The notes under the pieces are model-generated. The model did no database searches. It was not told the origin of the DNA and saw only the letters and a list, made by a program, of their open reading frames with translations. From positions 1,364,001-1,428,000 of the forward strand of contig NZ_CP060725.1 in the NCBI RefSeq assembly GCF_003797775.2: a stretch of DNA of 64,000 nucleotides, written 5' to 3'. Both the position numbers and the translations under genes were made by a program. Positions 17,857 to 27,606 of this stretch are shown in pieces (within the stretch, counting starts at the first letter, position 1; the number at the start of each line of letters is the position of its first letter). Source of the DNA: Sphingopyxis sp. OPL5 (GTDB taxonomy: Bacteria; Pseudomonadota; Alphaproteobacteria; Sphingomonadales; Sphingomonadaceae).

Positions 17857-18303
17857 ATGCCCGACTGGATTGCGAACATGGAGCCGCATTGGGCGTGGTT
17901 GTCGATCGGCGTCCTGCTCGCAGCGGCCGAGATCGTCGCGCCGGGCTTCTTCCTCGTCTGGCTCGGCGCCGCCGCGATCGTCACCGGCATCGTCGCGTGG
18001 ATCGTCCCGATCGGTGTCCCGCTGCAGCTCGCCATCTTTGCCATATTGTCGATCGTCGCGCTTTACGCGGGGCGCAAATATCTGCGCGACAATCCGATCA
18101 CCACCACCGACCCGCTGCTCAACCAGCGCGGCGGGCGGCTGGTCGGCGAAGTGCTGACGGTGACCAAGGCGATCGAAGACGGCCGTGGCCGCGCCAAGGT
18201 CGGCGACGGCGAATGGCCGGTGCGCGGCCCGGATACCGCCGAAGGCACGAAGGTCCGCGTCGTCAGCGCCGAGGGCGGGTTGCTGGTGGTGGAACTGGCT
18301 TAG
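17857..18303 (+). CDS. NfeD-like membrane protein
   Basis: A 148-residue short NfeD (NfeD1b type): three hydrophobic segments (about residues 12-30, 34-50 and 54-68), then a soluble OB-fold (QRGGRLVGEVLTVTKAIEDGRGRAKVGDGEWPVRG). It has no ClpP-like protease domain, unlike long NfeD. GAAGGGAG stands upstream of ATG 17857, which is one base after the stomatin stop. NfeD and SPFH proteins act together. Confidence 0.9.
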   Translation: MPDWIANMEPHWAWLSIGVLLAAAEIVAPGFFLVWLGAAAIVTGIVAWIVPIGVPLQLAIFAILSIVALYAGRKYLRDNPITTTDPLLNQRGGRLVGEVLTVTKAIEDGRGRAKVGDGEWPVRGPDTAEGTKVRVVSAEGGLLVVELA

Positions 18304-18316
18304 GCTAAACCACATC

Positions 18317-18368
18317 TCGTCATTGCGAGGAGCCGAAGGAGATTGCTTCGCTCCGCTCGCAATGACGA
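18317..18368. repeat. Palindromic repeat, family A short copy
   Basis: TCGTCATTGCGAGGAGC and GCTCGCAATGACGA frame a shorter centre than in the 85-bp copies at 14376 and 48450; the middle third (around GGCAATCCAG) is missing, and GATTGCTTCGCT remains. It lies between the convergent ends of the NfeD and GNAT genes. Confidence 0.85.
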
Positions 18369-18374
18369 ATATCT

Positions 18375-18905
18375 CTATCCGCCGCGCGGTCGCGCGTAGA
18401 TATTAACGATCTCGGGTAGCACGTCGCTCGATCCGGTCAGGCCGAACCCCAGCTTCGCCGCGACGCGCTCCGATGCGCCATGTCCCGGTTCGATGATGCA
18501 ACGGATGTCCGCCGCGTCGAGGTTCGCGTCGGCCCAGGCCAGCGCCGCGCCCATCGCCTCGGTCGCGAGGCCGCCGCCCCAATGGTCGGCGTCGAACGCC
18601 CAACCCGCCTCGGGCTGTCCTTCGAGTTCGGGGATGCCGCGACCGAAATAGCTTAAGCCCCCCATGCCGATCAGCCTGTCGGTGACCTTGTCGGCAAACA
18701 CCCAATAACCAAAGCCCATCACCGGCCATAGCCCGGCGGCCGACAGGAACTTGCCCCAGCTGACGTCGGGGGGGCGCGGCTCGCCGCCGATGAAGCGCGT
18801 CACGCGCTCGTCGGCCCACATCGCGATATGGTCGGCTTTGTCCGACAGGCGGTGCTCGCGCAGGCGCAGGCGGTCGGTTTCGATGATCGGGGGCGTCGTG
18901 AACAT
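18375..18905 (-). CDS. GNAT-family N-acetyltransferase (RimJ/RimL type)
   Basis: A 176-residue acetyltransferase opening IIETDRLRLREHRLSD, which marks the RimJ/RimL branch (Acetyltransf_3). The acetyl-CoA loop region is at WGGGLATEAMGAALAW and the C-terminal part has GHGASERVAAKLGF. The substrate is unknown; relatives modify ribosomal proteins or small amines. It is monocistronic between two noncoding hairpins. Confidence 0.88.
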   Translation of the reverse strand: MFTTPPIIETDRLRLREHRLSDKADHIAMWADERVTRFIGGEPRPPDVSWGKFLSAAGLWPVMGFGYWVFADKVTDRLIGMGGLSYFGRGIPELEGQPEAGWAFDADHWGGGLATEAMGAALAWADANLDAADIRCIIEPGHGASERVAAKLGFGLTGSSDVLPEIVNIYARPRGG

Positions 18906-18954
18906 GGCGCCGGGCTATCAGCGCACACGACGCGCCGCAAGCCGCTGATCCCGC

Positions 18955-19007
18955 AAAGGCGAAGCCCCGAAAATGGGGAGAGAGAGCCCTTTGGAGGCTC
19001 CGCCTTT
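18955..19007. terminator. Imperfect hairpin after the PF10118 gene
   Basis: AAAGGCGAAGCC (18955-18966) pairs with GGCTCCGCCTTT (18996-19007) at 11 of 12 positions. It lies just beyond the stop of the leftward PF10118 gene. There is no clear T-tract, so it may be a repeat or a processing site rather than a classic terminator. Confidence 0.4.
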
Positions 19008-19016
19008 ACGAGCCGG

Positions 19017-19922
19017 TCAGGCGGCCACGGCCGCCAATTCCTCGTGCCGCGCCGGCGCAGCCGAGCTGTGCTGCGGCATCACCGCATCGACATAATCGCT
19101 TTCATATTTGCCGATCAGCGCGCGGTCGTCGTGATTCCACGGGTGGAAGCCGGGCAGGAAATAGCTGAGCCAGGGCAGGAAGCTCTTGCGCAGCACCCCC
19201 GGCTTGCCGAGCAGATACCACCAGATGCGCGCCGTGACGCGCCAGCCGGTCAGGCCGTCCTGCTTCAGCAGCGCCTTCATCCCCTTGACGCGCTTCGGCC
19301 AGAAGCGGGTGGTGACGAGCAGCATCATGATCGACTTGGCGCGCCAGCGTCTGAAGCGACTCCAGTCCTTCGTCGCGTGCAGCCAGGTGTCATAGGCGAC
19401 GCCCTTGTGCTCGATCTCCTCGATCGCGTGCCATTTCCACAGCGCCGCCCATTCGGGTTCGGCGCCGGCATACATGCTGTCGTCGCGCAGCATCACCGCT
19501 GCCATCATCGCGGTATAATGTTCGAGCGCGATCGTAGCCATCAGGTTGACGATCTGCGGCCGTGCCTTGATCAGGTCGAGGACGTGGTTCACATCGTCTT
19601 CGAGCTCGCTGAGGTCGTAACCCGCTTCCGCCGCCTTCTTGTTGAACACCACATGCTCGCGGCTGTGGACCACCTCCTGCTGGGTGAAGGCGCGGATTTC
19701 GCGCGCCAATTTGTCGGGCACGCCATCGCGGTGCGCTTTCACCGCCTCGATGAACATCGCCTCGCCGCGCGGGAAGGTCACCGACAGCGCGGTGTGAAAA
19801 GCCGAGGCGATCGGGTCGCCGTTCAGCCACCAGCGGCCCTGCCGGTCGTCGCGGCCGAAGCGCATGTCGCGCGGCGTGATCGCAAGGTCGGCGGGGGTCG
19901 GGTTGTGGGAAAAGCTGGACAT
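19017..19922 (-). CDS. PF10118-family metal-dependent hydrolase (diiron-like helical protein)
   Basis: A 301-residue helical protein. Its Glu/His motifs, QEVVHSREHVVF, ALEHYTAMM and WHAIEEIEHKGVAYDTW, resemble ferritin-like diiron ligands and define the family called metal-dependent hydrolase in Pfam PF10118. No enzyme activity is firmly known. The gene is transcribed divergently from a TetR regulator. A TTGACA-N17-TAACAT promoter overlaps a dyad that is shared with the Coq4-family gene at the window start. Confidence 0.82.
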   Translation of the reverse strand: MSSFSHNPTPADLAITPRDMRFGRDDRQGRWWLNGDPIASAFHTALSVTFPRGEAMFIEAVKAHRDGVPDKLAREIRAFTQQEVVHSREHVVFNKKAAEAGYDLSELEDDVNHVLDLIKARPQIVNLMATIALEHYTAMMAAVMLRDDSMYAGAEPEWAALWKWHAIEEIEHKGVAYDTWLHATKDWSRFRRWRAKSIMMLLVTTRFWPKRVKGMKALLKQDGLTGWRVTARIWWYLLGKPGVLRKSFLPWLSYFLPGFHPWNHDDRALIGKYESDYVDAVMPQHSSAAPARHEELAAVAA

Positions 19923-19977
19923 ATGGTCTGCACCGTCGAAAAGGAGAGGAAGGGCGTGGGGACGTCCTATGGGGCAT

Positions 19978-20009
19978 ATGTTAAAGGTTACTTACAGTGG
20001 TGTCAATAG
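19978..20009 (-). promoter_or_regulatory. Promoter and TetR-type operator between PF10118 gene and tetR
   Basis: On the minus strand the -35 TTGACA (20006-20001) is 17 bases from TAACAT (19983-19978). The -35 and spacer are covered by TTACTTACA-N4-TGTCAATAG (plus strand, 19988-20009), 17 of 22 identical to the site at 898-919. The dyad also covers the GTG start of tetR (19997), so it would block both directions (autoregulation inferred). Confidence 0.6.
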
Positions 20010-20611
20010 TAGCGAAGAAGCGCCTGAGTCCCGAAGAGAGCCGGTCGGCAGCGCTTGAGGCGGCGCGGACGATCCTGATCGAGATGGGGCCGGCGGCGGT
20101 GACGCTGAAAGCCGTGGCGGCGCGCATCGACCGCACCCACGCCAATCTGCTGCATCATTTCGGCAGCGCGGCGGGACTGCAAAAGGCACTCGCCGCCTAT
20201 CAGGCCGAAACCGTCTGCGCGACGATCGGCCGGAAGATGGCGGAATCGCCACCGGGCGAACGCAATGTGCGCGAGATCGTCGACCTCGCCTTCGATGCCT
20301 TCAACGAGGGCGGCGCCGGCGCGCTCGCGACCTGGATGGCTGCGACGGGCAACGAGGATGCGCTCGACCCGATCGTCGAGGCGATCCACCGGCTGATCGA
20401 CAACATCGCGCCCGACGCGCATGAAAAGCGCCTGATGCACGAAGATACGCTGGCACTGGTGCTGATGGCACTGGGCGATGCGCAGCTCGGCGGCCCGATG
20501 GCCGAGGCGCTCGACCTGCCGCGCGACACGTCGCGGGTGCTGGCGACCGAATTGATCACCGGCAGGATCGCGAAATTCTGGGCTGAGCACGGCGGCAAGC
20601 CTGCTGCCTGA
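19997..20611 (+). CDS. TetR-family transcriptional regulator
   Basis: A 204-residue protein with an N-terminal TetR HTH (about residues 15-60, AVTLKAVAARIDRTHANLLHHFGSAAGLQKAL) and a helical ligand-binding domain. The start is a GTG at 19997 (or the next GTG); an in-frame stop at 19982 excludes anything earlier, so the message is probably short-leadered or leaderless. It is divergent from the PF10118 gene. Its operator candidate overlaps its own start and recurs before the Coq4 gene, so I infer a small regulon of at least three genes. The ligand is unknown. Confidence 0.9.
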   Translation: MVSIVAKKRLSPEESRSAALEAARTILIEMGPAAVTLKAVAARIDRTHANLLHHFGSAAGLQKALAAYQAETVCATIGRKMAESPPGERNVREIVDLAFDAFNEGGAGALATWMAATGNEDALDPIVEAIHRLIDNIAPDAHEKRLMHEDTLALVLMALGDAQLGGPMAEALDLPRDTSRVLATELITGRIAKFWAEHGGKPAA

Positions 20612-20649
20612 AGGCTAGCAATTTTGGTGCGCGCGCGCTAAGGGGCCGC

Positions 20650-20742
20650 ATCCCGTCATTCCGTTCGCATCGAGCGAAGTCGAGACTCCCTTCGGTCGTG
20701 TGCCCCGATGGGTGTCTCGACTTCGCTCGACACGAACGGGAT
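20650..20742. repeat. Inverted repeat, family B
   Basis: Perfect 16-base arms TCGAGCGAAGTCGAGA (20670-20685) and TCTCGACTTCGCTCGA (20715-20730) enclose 29 bases; outer blocks (CCGTTCG / CGAACGGGAT) extend the stem. It lies 40 bases upstream of obg, between tetR and obg. It is a short dispersed palindrome of the type common in sphingomonads (inference; only one copy in this window). Confidence 0.75.
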
Positions 20743-20746
20743 TTGA

Positions 20747-21829
<1,083 letters not shown>

Positions 21830-21879
21830 GAACCAAGCGCCGAGGCGGGACTTGGGTGAGGGAACAGCTGGAGTTCCCG

Positions 21880-22680
21880 ATGCCCCCTCGTCGCCTGATC
21901 CCCTATACTCTCGCCGCCTCGTCCTTGCTGGCGTTGACGGCACCTGTCTTCGCGCAAGAGGCCGAAACCCCCGCCCCCAAACGCACGCGCATCATCGCGG
22001 GGCCGCAGCTTTCGCCAGCCTGGCCGGGCGCGAAAGACCTGTCGATCGGCCCCTATCTCGATCTCTCGCGCGAGCATGAAGGCACCGAATTCACCTTCGA
22101 AGCCGCCGACGAAAGCTTCGGCGCGCCGCTCCTCCAGGCCGGCGACTTCGCCTTCGGCCCGGCCTTCGGCTTCGTCGGCAAACGCACCGCCGCCGATGTC
22201 GGCGCCAACCTGCCCAAGGTCGGCCTGACGATCGAAGCGGGCGGGTTCGCGCAGGTGTCGCTGACCCCGAACTTTCGCCTGCGGGCCGAGGCCCGGCGGG
22301 GCCTCGGCGGCCATGACGGCTTCGTCGGCGAGGTCAGCGCCGATTATGTCCTGCGCGACGGCGACGACTGGCTCTTCTCCGTCGGCCCGCGCGTGACGCT
22401 CGGCGACGGCAAATATCAGCGCGCCTATTTCGGGGTGAGTCCGGCCGCGGCGGCCGCCTCGGGCCTTCCCGCCTTCGATATCGACGGCGGCGTTCACGCG
22501 GTCGGGCTGACCGCCGGTTATCTCCGCCAGCTCAGCCCGAACTGGGGCCTCGCGGCCTATGCCCGCTACGACCGCCTCGTCGGCGACGCCGCGCGCTCGC
22601 CCGTCGTCCGCCAGCTGGGGTCGCGCGACCAGCCGTCGGTCGGCGTCGCGCTCAGCTACACCTTCGGCGGAGATCGCTGA
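21880..22680 (+). CDS. MipA/OmpV-family outer membrane protein
   Basis: A 266-residue protein with a signal peptide (MPPRRLIPYTLAASSLLALTAPVFAQE). Beta-strand-rich sequence follows with MipA/OmpV landmarks: IIAGPQLSPAWPGAKDLSIGPY, GPAFGFVGKRTAADVG, GDGKYQRAYFGVSPAAAAASGLPAFDIDGG and a C-terminal GVALSYTF barrel signal. The family includes the MltA-interacting protein and outer membrane proteins with unclear roles. ATG 21880 has CTGGAG six bases upstream. The start is 50 bases after the obg stop. Confidence 0.88.
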   Translation: MPPRRLIPYTLAASSLLALTAPVFAQEAETPAPKRTRIIAGPQLSPAWPGAKDLSIGPYLDLSREHEGTEFTFEAADESFGAPLLQAGDFAFGPAFGFVGKRTAADVGANLPKVGLTIEAGGFAQVSLTPNFRLRAEARRGLGGHDGFVGEVSADYVLRDGDDWLFSVGPRVTLGDGKYQRAYFGVSPAAAAASGLPAFDIDGGVHAVGLTAGYLRQLSPNWGLAAYARYDRLVGDAARSPVVRQLGSRDQPSVGVALSYTFGGDR

Positions 22681-22725
22681 GCAAAGCCATTGGCGCGCGG
22701 CGCCGCGCGCGCTATCGGCGGCGCC

Positions 22726-23832
22726 ATGAGCCTGTTTCCGCCCGCCGCCTGCCCCCGTCTGATCGTCAAGATCGGTTCGGCGTTGCTCGTCGATCCGGAC
22801 GGCGCGGTGCGGCGAGACTGGCTGACCGGCATCGCCGCCGACATCGCCGCACGCACCAGGGCCGGCCAGCAGGTCGCGGTCGTCTCGTCGGGCGCGATCG
22901 CGCTCGGCGCGCGGCGGCTGGGGCTGGCCAAGGGCGGGCGCGCCAGCCTCGAGGATGCGCAGGCCGCCGCCGCAACCGGACAGATCGCGCTGTCGCAGGT
23001 GTGGGCCGAGGTGCTTGGCGCCGAGGGGCTGACCGCGGCGCAGATGCTCGTCACGCTCGACGACCTCGAACATCGCCGCCGTTACCTCAACGCCGCCGCG
23101 ACGCTCGACCGCCTGCTCAGCCTCGGCGTGGTGCCGATCATCAACGAGAATGACAGCGTCGCGACCGAGGAGATCCGTTTTGGCGACAACGACCGGCTCG
23201 CCGCGCGCGTGGCGCAGGCGGCGGGCGCCGACGGCGTGATCCTGCTGTCGGACATCGACGGGCTGTACGACCGCAACCCCGCGCAGGATGGCGCCGTCCA
23301 TATCGCGCGGATCGAACGCATCGACGCCGCCATCGAGGCGATGGCCGACACCGGGTCGGCCTCGGGCATGGGGTCGGGCGGCATGGTGTCGAAGATCGCG
23401 GCGGCGCGGATCGCCAACGCCGCGGGCGCGCATCTCGCGATTGCGTCGGGGCGCATCGACCACCCGCTCTCGACCGAAGCGCGGCACAGCCTGTTCGTCG
23501 CCGAAAAGGGCGCGAGCGCGCGCAAGGCATGGCTCGCCGGCGGGCTGACCGCGAAGGGCCGGCTGGGTATCGACGCCGGCGCGGTCAAGGCGCTGCGCGG
23601 CGGCGCCAGCCTGCTCGCCGCCGGGGTCGCGACGGTGACCGGCAATTTCGCGCGCGGCGACATTCTCGACATCGCCGGTCCCGATGATCGCGTCGTCGCG
23701 CGCGGCCTTGCCGAATATACCGCCGCCGACGCGGCCGCGATCCTCGGCCTCGGCCGCGACGCGCAAGAGGCGGCGCTCGGCTATGCGCCGCGCAGCGCCG
23801 TCGTCCACCGCGACCATATGGTGCTGCTGTGA
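22726..23832 (+). CDS. proB: Glutamate 5-kinase ProB
   Basis: A 368-residue enzyme of proline synthesis that phosphorylates glutamate to glutamyl-5-phosphate. Amino-acid-kinase features are RLIVKIGSALLVD, VSSGAIALGARRL, IINENDSVATEEIRFGDNDRLAARVA and ASGMGSGGMVSKIAAARIA; a C-terminal PUA domain (about residues 275-355) follows. ATG 22726 matches the family start. proA is not adjacent; obg-proB neighbourhood is common in proteobacteria. Its stop overlaps the GTG start of the SDR gene (GTGA). Confidence 0.95.
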   Translation: MSLFPPAACPRLIVKIGSALLVDPDGAVRRDWLTGIAADIAARTRAGQQVAVVSSGAIALGARRLGLAKGGRASLEDAQAAAATGQIALSQVWAEVLGAEGLTAAQMLVTLDDLEHRRRYLNAAATLDRLLSLGVVPIINENDSVATEEIRFGDNDRLAARVAQAAGADGVILLSDIDGLYDRNPAQDGAVHIARIERIDAAIEAMADTGSASGMGSGGMVSKIAAARIANAAGAHLAIASGRIDHPLSTEARHSLFVAEKGASARKAWLAGGLTAKGRLGIDAGAVKALRGGASLLAAGVATVTGNFARGDILDIAGPDDRVVARGLAEYTAADAAAILGLGRDAQEAALGYAPRSAVVHRDHMVLL

Positions 23833-24749
23833 CCGCGCCGGTGCTGGCGATGACCGGCGCGACCGGCTTTGTCGGCGGCGCGACGATGCGGCGCGCGATA
23901 GAACAGGGCTGGCACGTCCGCGCCCTCACCCGCCGCCGGCAGGAGCAGCGCGACGGCGTCACCTGGATCGCCGGCGCGCTCGACCAGCCCGAGACGCTCG
24001 CCGAGCTCGCGGCGGGCAGCGACATCGTCCTGCACATCGCGGGTGTCGTCAATGTGCCCACCCGCGCCGCGTTCGAAGCCGGCAACGCCACCGCGACCAG
24101 CAACGTCGTCGATGCCGCGCGCGGCGCAGGGGTCACCCGCTTCGTCCATGTCTCATCGCTCGCGGCGCGCGAGCCGGACCTCTCCAACTACGGCTGGTCG
24201 AAGGCGCGCGCCGAAACGATCGTCAAGGCGAGCGGGCTCGACTGGACGATCGTTCGCCCGCCCGCGGTGTTCGGACCCGGCGATACCGAGATGCTCGACA
24301 TTTTCCGCATGGCGCGGCGCGGCATCGCGCTGCTGCCGCCCGCCGGACGGATGTCGGCAATCTACGTCGAGGAACTCGCGCGCCTGCTCGTCGCGCTCGC
24401 CGCCGATCGCGACGCCAGCATCGGCGCCATTTACGAACCCGACGACGGGAAGCCCGGCGGCTGGTCGCATCGCAGCTTTGCCCGAGCGGTCGGGCGTGCC
24501 GTCGGCCGCAGCCATGTCTCGACCCTCACTATTCCGGCGACCTTGCTCAAGGCCGGCGGGCGGATCGACAAGCTGGTGCGCCGCAGCCGCGCCAAGCTGA
24601 CCCCCGACCGCGCGCGCTATATCGCGCATCCCGACTGGGTCGCCACCGACGGCGCCGGCCCGCCGCCGGACCTCTGGCGCCCCGAACTCGACACCGGCGA
24701 TGCGCTGACCGAAACCGTCCGCTGGTACCGCCGCGAAAACTGGCTCTGA
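23829..24749 (+). CDS. NAD(P)-dependent extended SDR (epimerase/NmrA-like)
   Basis: A 306-residue Rossmann-fold protein. The N-terminal LAMTGATGFVGGATMRRAIEQGWHVRAL has the GxxGxxG dinucleotide motif. YGWSKAR replaces the usual YxxxK with the same spacing (Tyr and Lys present), and IVRPPAVFGPGD is the typical post-catalytic loop. It starts with GTG overlapping proB. Family members include complex I assembly factors (NDUFA9-like) and sugar epimerases; the role here is not fixed. Confidence 0.85.
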   Translation: MTAPVLAMTGATGFVGGATMRRAIEQGWHVRALTRRRQEQRDGVTWIAGALDQPETLAELAAGSDIVLHIAGVVNVPTRAAFEAGNATATSNVVDAARGAGVTRFVHVSSLAAREPDLSNYGWSKARAETIVKASGLDWTIVRPPAVFGPGDTEMLDIFRMARRGIALLPPAGRMSAIYVEELARLLVALAADRDASIGAIYEPDDGKPGGWSHRSFARAVGRAVGRSHVSTLTIPATLLKAGGRIDKLVRRSRAKLTPDRARYIAHPDWVATDGAGPPPDLWRPELDTGDALTETVRWYRRENWL

Positions 24750-24827
24750 CGCCGCCGGTGGGGCGTCATCGCCCGCCGGTCGAAGCGTGCATTGCCAAGG
24801 GCCAGCCGCATCCCTAGGTTTGCGCGC

Positions 24828-26813
24828 ATGACCGACAGCACCGCGAACACGCCCAACGATCCCGCCGGCCCTTGGGCCATCCCCGTTCGCCGCCCGCTGC
24901 CCGGCGAGGACAAGCCGAAAGGCACGACCAGCTTTCCGCGCAAGGTCTGGAACCTGCTCGTCGCGATCAAGGACGGGTTGGCGCTCATCTTCCTGCTCCT
25001 CTTCTTTGTCGTGCTCTTCGGCCTGTTCGCGGGGCGCCCCAATCCATCGCTGCCGGTCAGCGAAGGCGCTTTGCTGCTCCAGCTCGACGGCGTCGTCACC
25101 GAACAGCCCGCCGAGATCGATCCGTTCGCGGCGCTGTCGGGCGGCAACAACCTCAAGGAAATTCGCGTCCGCGACGTCGTTCACGCGCTCGAAACCGCGG
25201 CCGACGACAAGCGTATCACGTCGGTGGTGCTCGACCTCGACCGCTTTCTTGGCGGCGGCCAGGTCTCGCTCGCCGAAATCGGTGACGCGCTCGACAAGGT
25301 CCGCGCACAGAAAAAGCCCGTCCTCGCCTTCGCCACCGCCTACACGACCGACAGCTATCAGCTCGCCTCGCACGCCAGCGAAATATGGGCCGACCCGATC
25401 GGCGGCGTCGCGATCGCCGGACCCGGCGGTTCGCGGCTCTATTACAAGGGGCTGATGGACAAGCTCGGCGTCACCGCGAACATCTATCGCGTCGGAACCT
25501 TCAAGAGCGCGGTCGAACCCTATTTGCGCGCCGACCAGTCGCCCGAGGCGAAACAGGCCGACCTCGCCTATGCCGGCGCCCTGTGGGAAAATTGGCTGGC
25601 CGACGTCAAAAAGGCCCGCCCGAAGGCGAAGATCGATCCCTTCATCGCCGACACCGCGGGTGCGGTGCGCGCCGCGGGCAACGACCTGTCGAAGGCGTCG
25701 CTCGACGCCGGGCTGATCGACACGCTCGGCAGCCGGATGGCGTTCAGCAGCCGCGTCGCCGAAATCAGCGGCGCATTCGACGACAGCCAGCCCTGGAACT
25801 ATAATGCGATCCCGCTCGACAACTGGGTCGCCGCCAATCCGCCGAAGCAGCCCGGCAGCGCGATCGCGGTGGTGCCCGTGATCGGCGAAATCGTCGATGG
25901 CGAGGCTCCGAACGGCAGCGCCGGTGGCCAGACGATCGCCCAGCACATCCTCGATGCCGCGGCCGACGACAGCATCAAGGCGATCGTCCTGCGCGTCGAT
26001 TCGCCCGGTGGATCGGTGCTCGCGTCGGAGGAAATCCGGCAGGCGCTGCTCGCCGCAAAGGCGAAGAAACTGCCCGTGGTCGTGTCGATGGCCAATGTCG
26101 CGGCGTCGGGCGGCTACTGGATCGCAACGCCCGCCGACCGCATCTTCGCCGAACCCGACACGATCACCGGGTCGATCGGCGTCTTCGGCATCCTGCCGAG
26201 CTTCGAACAAACGCTCGCCAAGGCCGGCGTAACCACCGACGGCATCAAGACGACGCCCTTGTCGGGCCAGCCCGACATCCTCGGCGGGGTGAACGACGAG
26301 TTCAACCAGCTGGCGCAGGCCAGCGTCGAGGATATCTACGGGCGCTTCACCGGCCTCGTTGCCAAAAGCCGCAAGCAGCCGATCGAGAAGATCCGCGAGA
26401 TCGCCGAAGGCCGTGTCTGGGCCGGCGGCACCGCGCGCCAGATCGGGCTGGTCGACCAGTTCGGCGGCCTGCCCGACGCGATTGCCGCCGCGGCTAAACT
26501 GGCCAAGGTCGATGGCGACGTTCACGCCAAATATTTCGAGAATGAGCCGAGCGAGTTTTCGAAGATGCTCGCGAGCTGGACCGGCGCCGAACAGGAACCG
26601 ACCGCGGCGTTGCCTCGCGGCTGGTTCGGCATCGCGGCGATGAACCGCCAGATGATCGAACGCCGCGTCGTGCAGGACCTCTCGCTGCTGACCGAGGCCG
26701 GGTCGGTGCAGGCATCGTGCCTCGACTGCCGCGCCTATCTGCCCGCCGTGCCGCGGCCGGGCCAGGCGGAGACCCGGGGTTTCCTCGCCACGCTGGCGTT
26801 GTTGATGCGCTGA
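24828..26813 (+). CDS. sppA: Signal peptide peptidase SppA, 67-kDa type
   Basis: A 661-residue inner-membrane serine protease with a tandem S49 fold. One membrane segment (about residues 50-68) follows a cytoplasmic N-terminus. The dyad is visible: Lys226 in RVGTFKSAVEP in the first half and Ser427 in ANVAASGGYWIATPADRIFAEPDTITGSIGVFG in the second, the long-form arrangement of E. coli SppA. It degrades signal peptides after secretion. About 40 residues at the C-terminus (with a CLDC pair) exceed the usual length. ATG 24828 fits the start of the family. Confidence 0.94.
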   Translation: MTDSTANTPNDPAGPWAIPVRRPLPGEDKPKGTTSFPRKVWNLLVAIKDGLALIFLLLFFVVLFGLFAGRPNPSLPVSEGALLLQLDGVVTEQPAEIDPFAALSGGNNLKEIRVRDVVHALETAADDKRITSVVLDLDRFLGGGQVSLAEIGDALDKVRAQKKPVLAFATAYTTDSYQLASHASEIWADPIGGVAIAGPGGSRLYYKGLMDKLGVTANIYRVGTFKSAVEPYLRADQSPEAKQADLAYAGALWENWLADVKKARPKAKIDPFIADTAGAVRAAGNDLSKASLDAGLIDTLGSRMAFSSRVAEISGAFDDSQPWNYNAIPLDNWVAANPPKQPGSAIAVVPVIGEIVDGEAPNGSAGGQTIAQHILDAAADDSIKAIVLRVDSPGGSVLASEEIRQALLAAKAKKLPVVVSMANVAASGGYWIATPADRIFAEPDTITGSIGVFGILPSFEQTLAKAGVTTDGIKTTPLSGQPDILGGVNDEFNQLAQASVEDIYGRFTGLVAKSRKQPIEKIREIAEGRVWAGGTARQIGLVDQFGGLPDAIAAAAKLAKVDGDVHAKYFENEPSEFSKMLASWTGAEQEPTAALPRGWFGIAAMNRQMIERRVVQDLSLLTEAGSVQASCLDCRAYLPAVPRPGQAETRGFLATLALLMR

Positions 26814-26816
26814 TAC

Positions 26817-26912
26817 TCCCCTCCCGCTTGCGGGAGGGGTCGGGGGAGGGCCTGTTGCCTTCCCGCCTTTACGACATACCCTCCCCTAACCCCTCCCGCG
26901 ATCGGGAGGGGG
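26817..26912. repeat. GC-rich palindromic repeat, family C
   Basis: CCCCTCCCGCTTGCGGGAGGGG (two 11-base arms) at the left and CCCCTCCCGCGATCGGGAGGGGG at the right frame about 40 bases. The right half lies inside the PepSY gene and supplies its last codons and its stop. Repeats of this type are dispersed in sphingomonad genomes (established in general; only one copy here). Confidence 0.8.
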
Positions 26913-27606
26913 ACTGTTTGCGCCGCCGCCGCTGGCGCACGAACAGCATCACGAACCCCAGCACAACGGTCACCAGGCTGACCGCCGTGAAGCCGATCAG
27001 CAGCGGGTGGTGCGTATCCTCGCGGGTCTGCAGATCCATGATGTGCAGCCCCCAGAAAAAGTCATAGCCGCGCCAATATCCCGTCCGCAGCGCCAGCAAC
27101 TCGCCGGTATCGGCATCGACATAGGCATGAAGCCCGCCGTCATAGACGATCCGCCACGCCGGACGGTCGCGCCGCAGTTCGATCGGATTGGCGTCGGCGG
27201 CGAAGCGGCGTACCGATAGCAGCTTGCCCGGCGCCTTTAGCGCGCCATCGGCGATCACCCGCGCCTCGGCGGCGGTGACGGGCGGCAAGAGCGCGCCGGT
27301 CGTCGCATCGGCGGCGCGGCTGTCGTCGCCGGAATAGCGCACCAGCCACACCGGTCTCGCCCCGCGCATCGCCAGCTCCAGCTTTTGCACCGGTCGGCCA
27401 TTCAGCTGCGGCGGCACCGCCGCCAAGGTCGCGGGGATCGCAACCGGCTCGCTGCGCAAATCGCTGCCGCGCACTTCGTCGATCGGCTTGATCACCATGA
27501 CCAACCCCGACAGCGTCCACAGGATCAGCGGCACGCCGACCAGCCAGCCAAGCCAGATATGGATGCGGAGCAGCTGCGCGCGCAGCCGCGTCTTCAGCGC
27601 GCTCAT
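26869..27606 (-). CDS. PepSY-domain membrane protein
   Basis: A 245-residue protein with a membrane segment near the start (LLRIHIWLGWLVGVPLILWTLSGLVMV), a periplasmic PepSY-like region (residues 50-195; AWRIVYDGGLHAYVDADTGELLALRTGYWRGYDFFWGLH) and a second membrane segment (about 200-225). The final residues, SPSRSREGLGEGMS, are encoded by the family C repeat, so the original stop was probably lost or replaced. PepSY-TM proteins of this form are often linked to metal or heme/siderophore reduction. It overlaps the next gene by ATGA. Confidence 0.85.
   Translation of the reverse strand: MSALKTRLRAQLLRIHIWLGWLVGVPLILWTLSGLVMVIKPIDEVRGSDLRSEPVAIPATLAAVPPQLNGRPVQKLELAMRGARPVWLVRYSGDDSRAADATTGALLPPVTAAEARVIADGALKAPGKLLSVRRFAADANPIELRRDRPAWRIVYDGGLHAYVDADTGELLALRTGYWRGYDFFWGLHIMDLQTREDTHHPLLIGFTAVSLVTVVLGFVMLFVRQRRRRKQSPSRSREGLGEGMS

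Noticed and set aside
24153..26525. 790-residue minus-strand frame opposite the SDR and sppA genes
   Set aside because: Antisense shadow; it runs over two well-recognised genes and has no domain or ribosome site.
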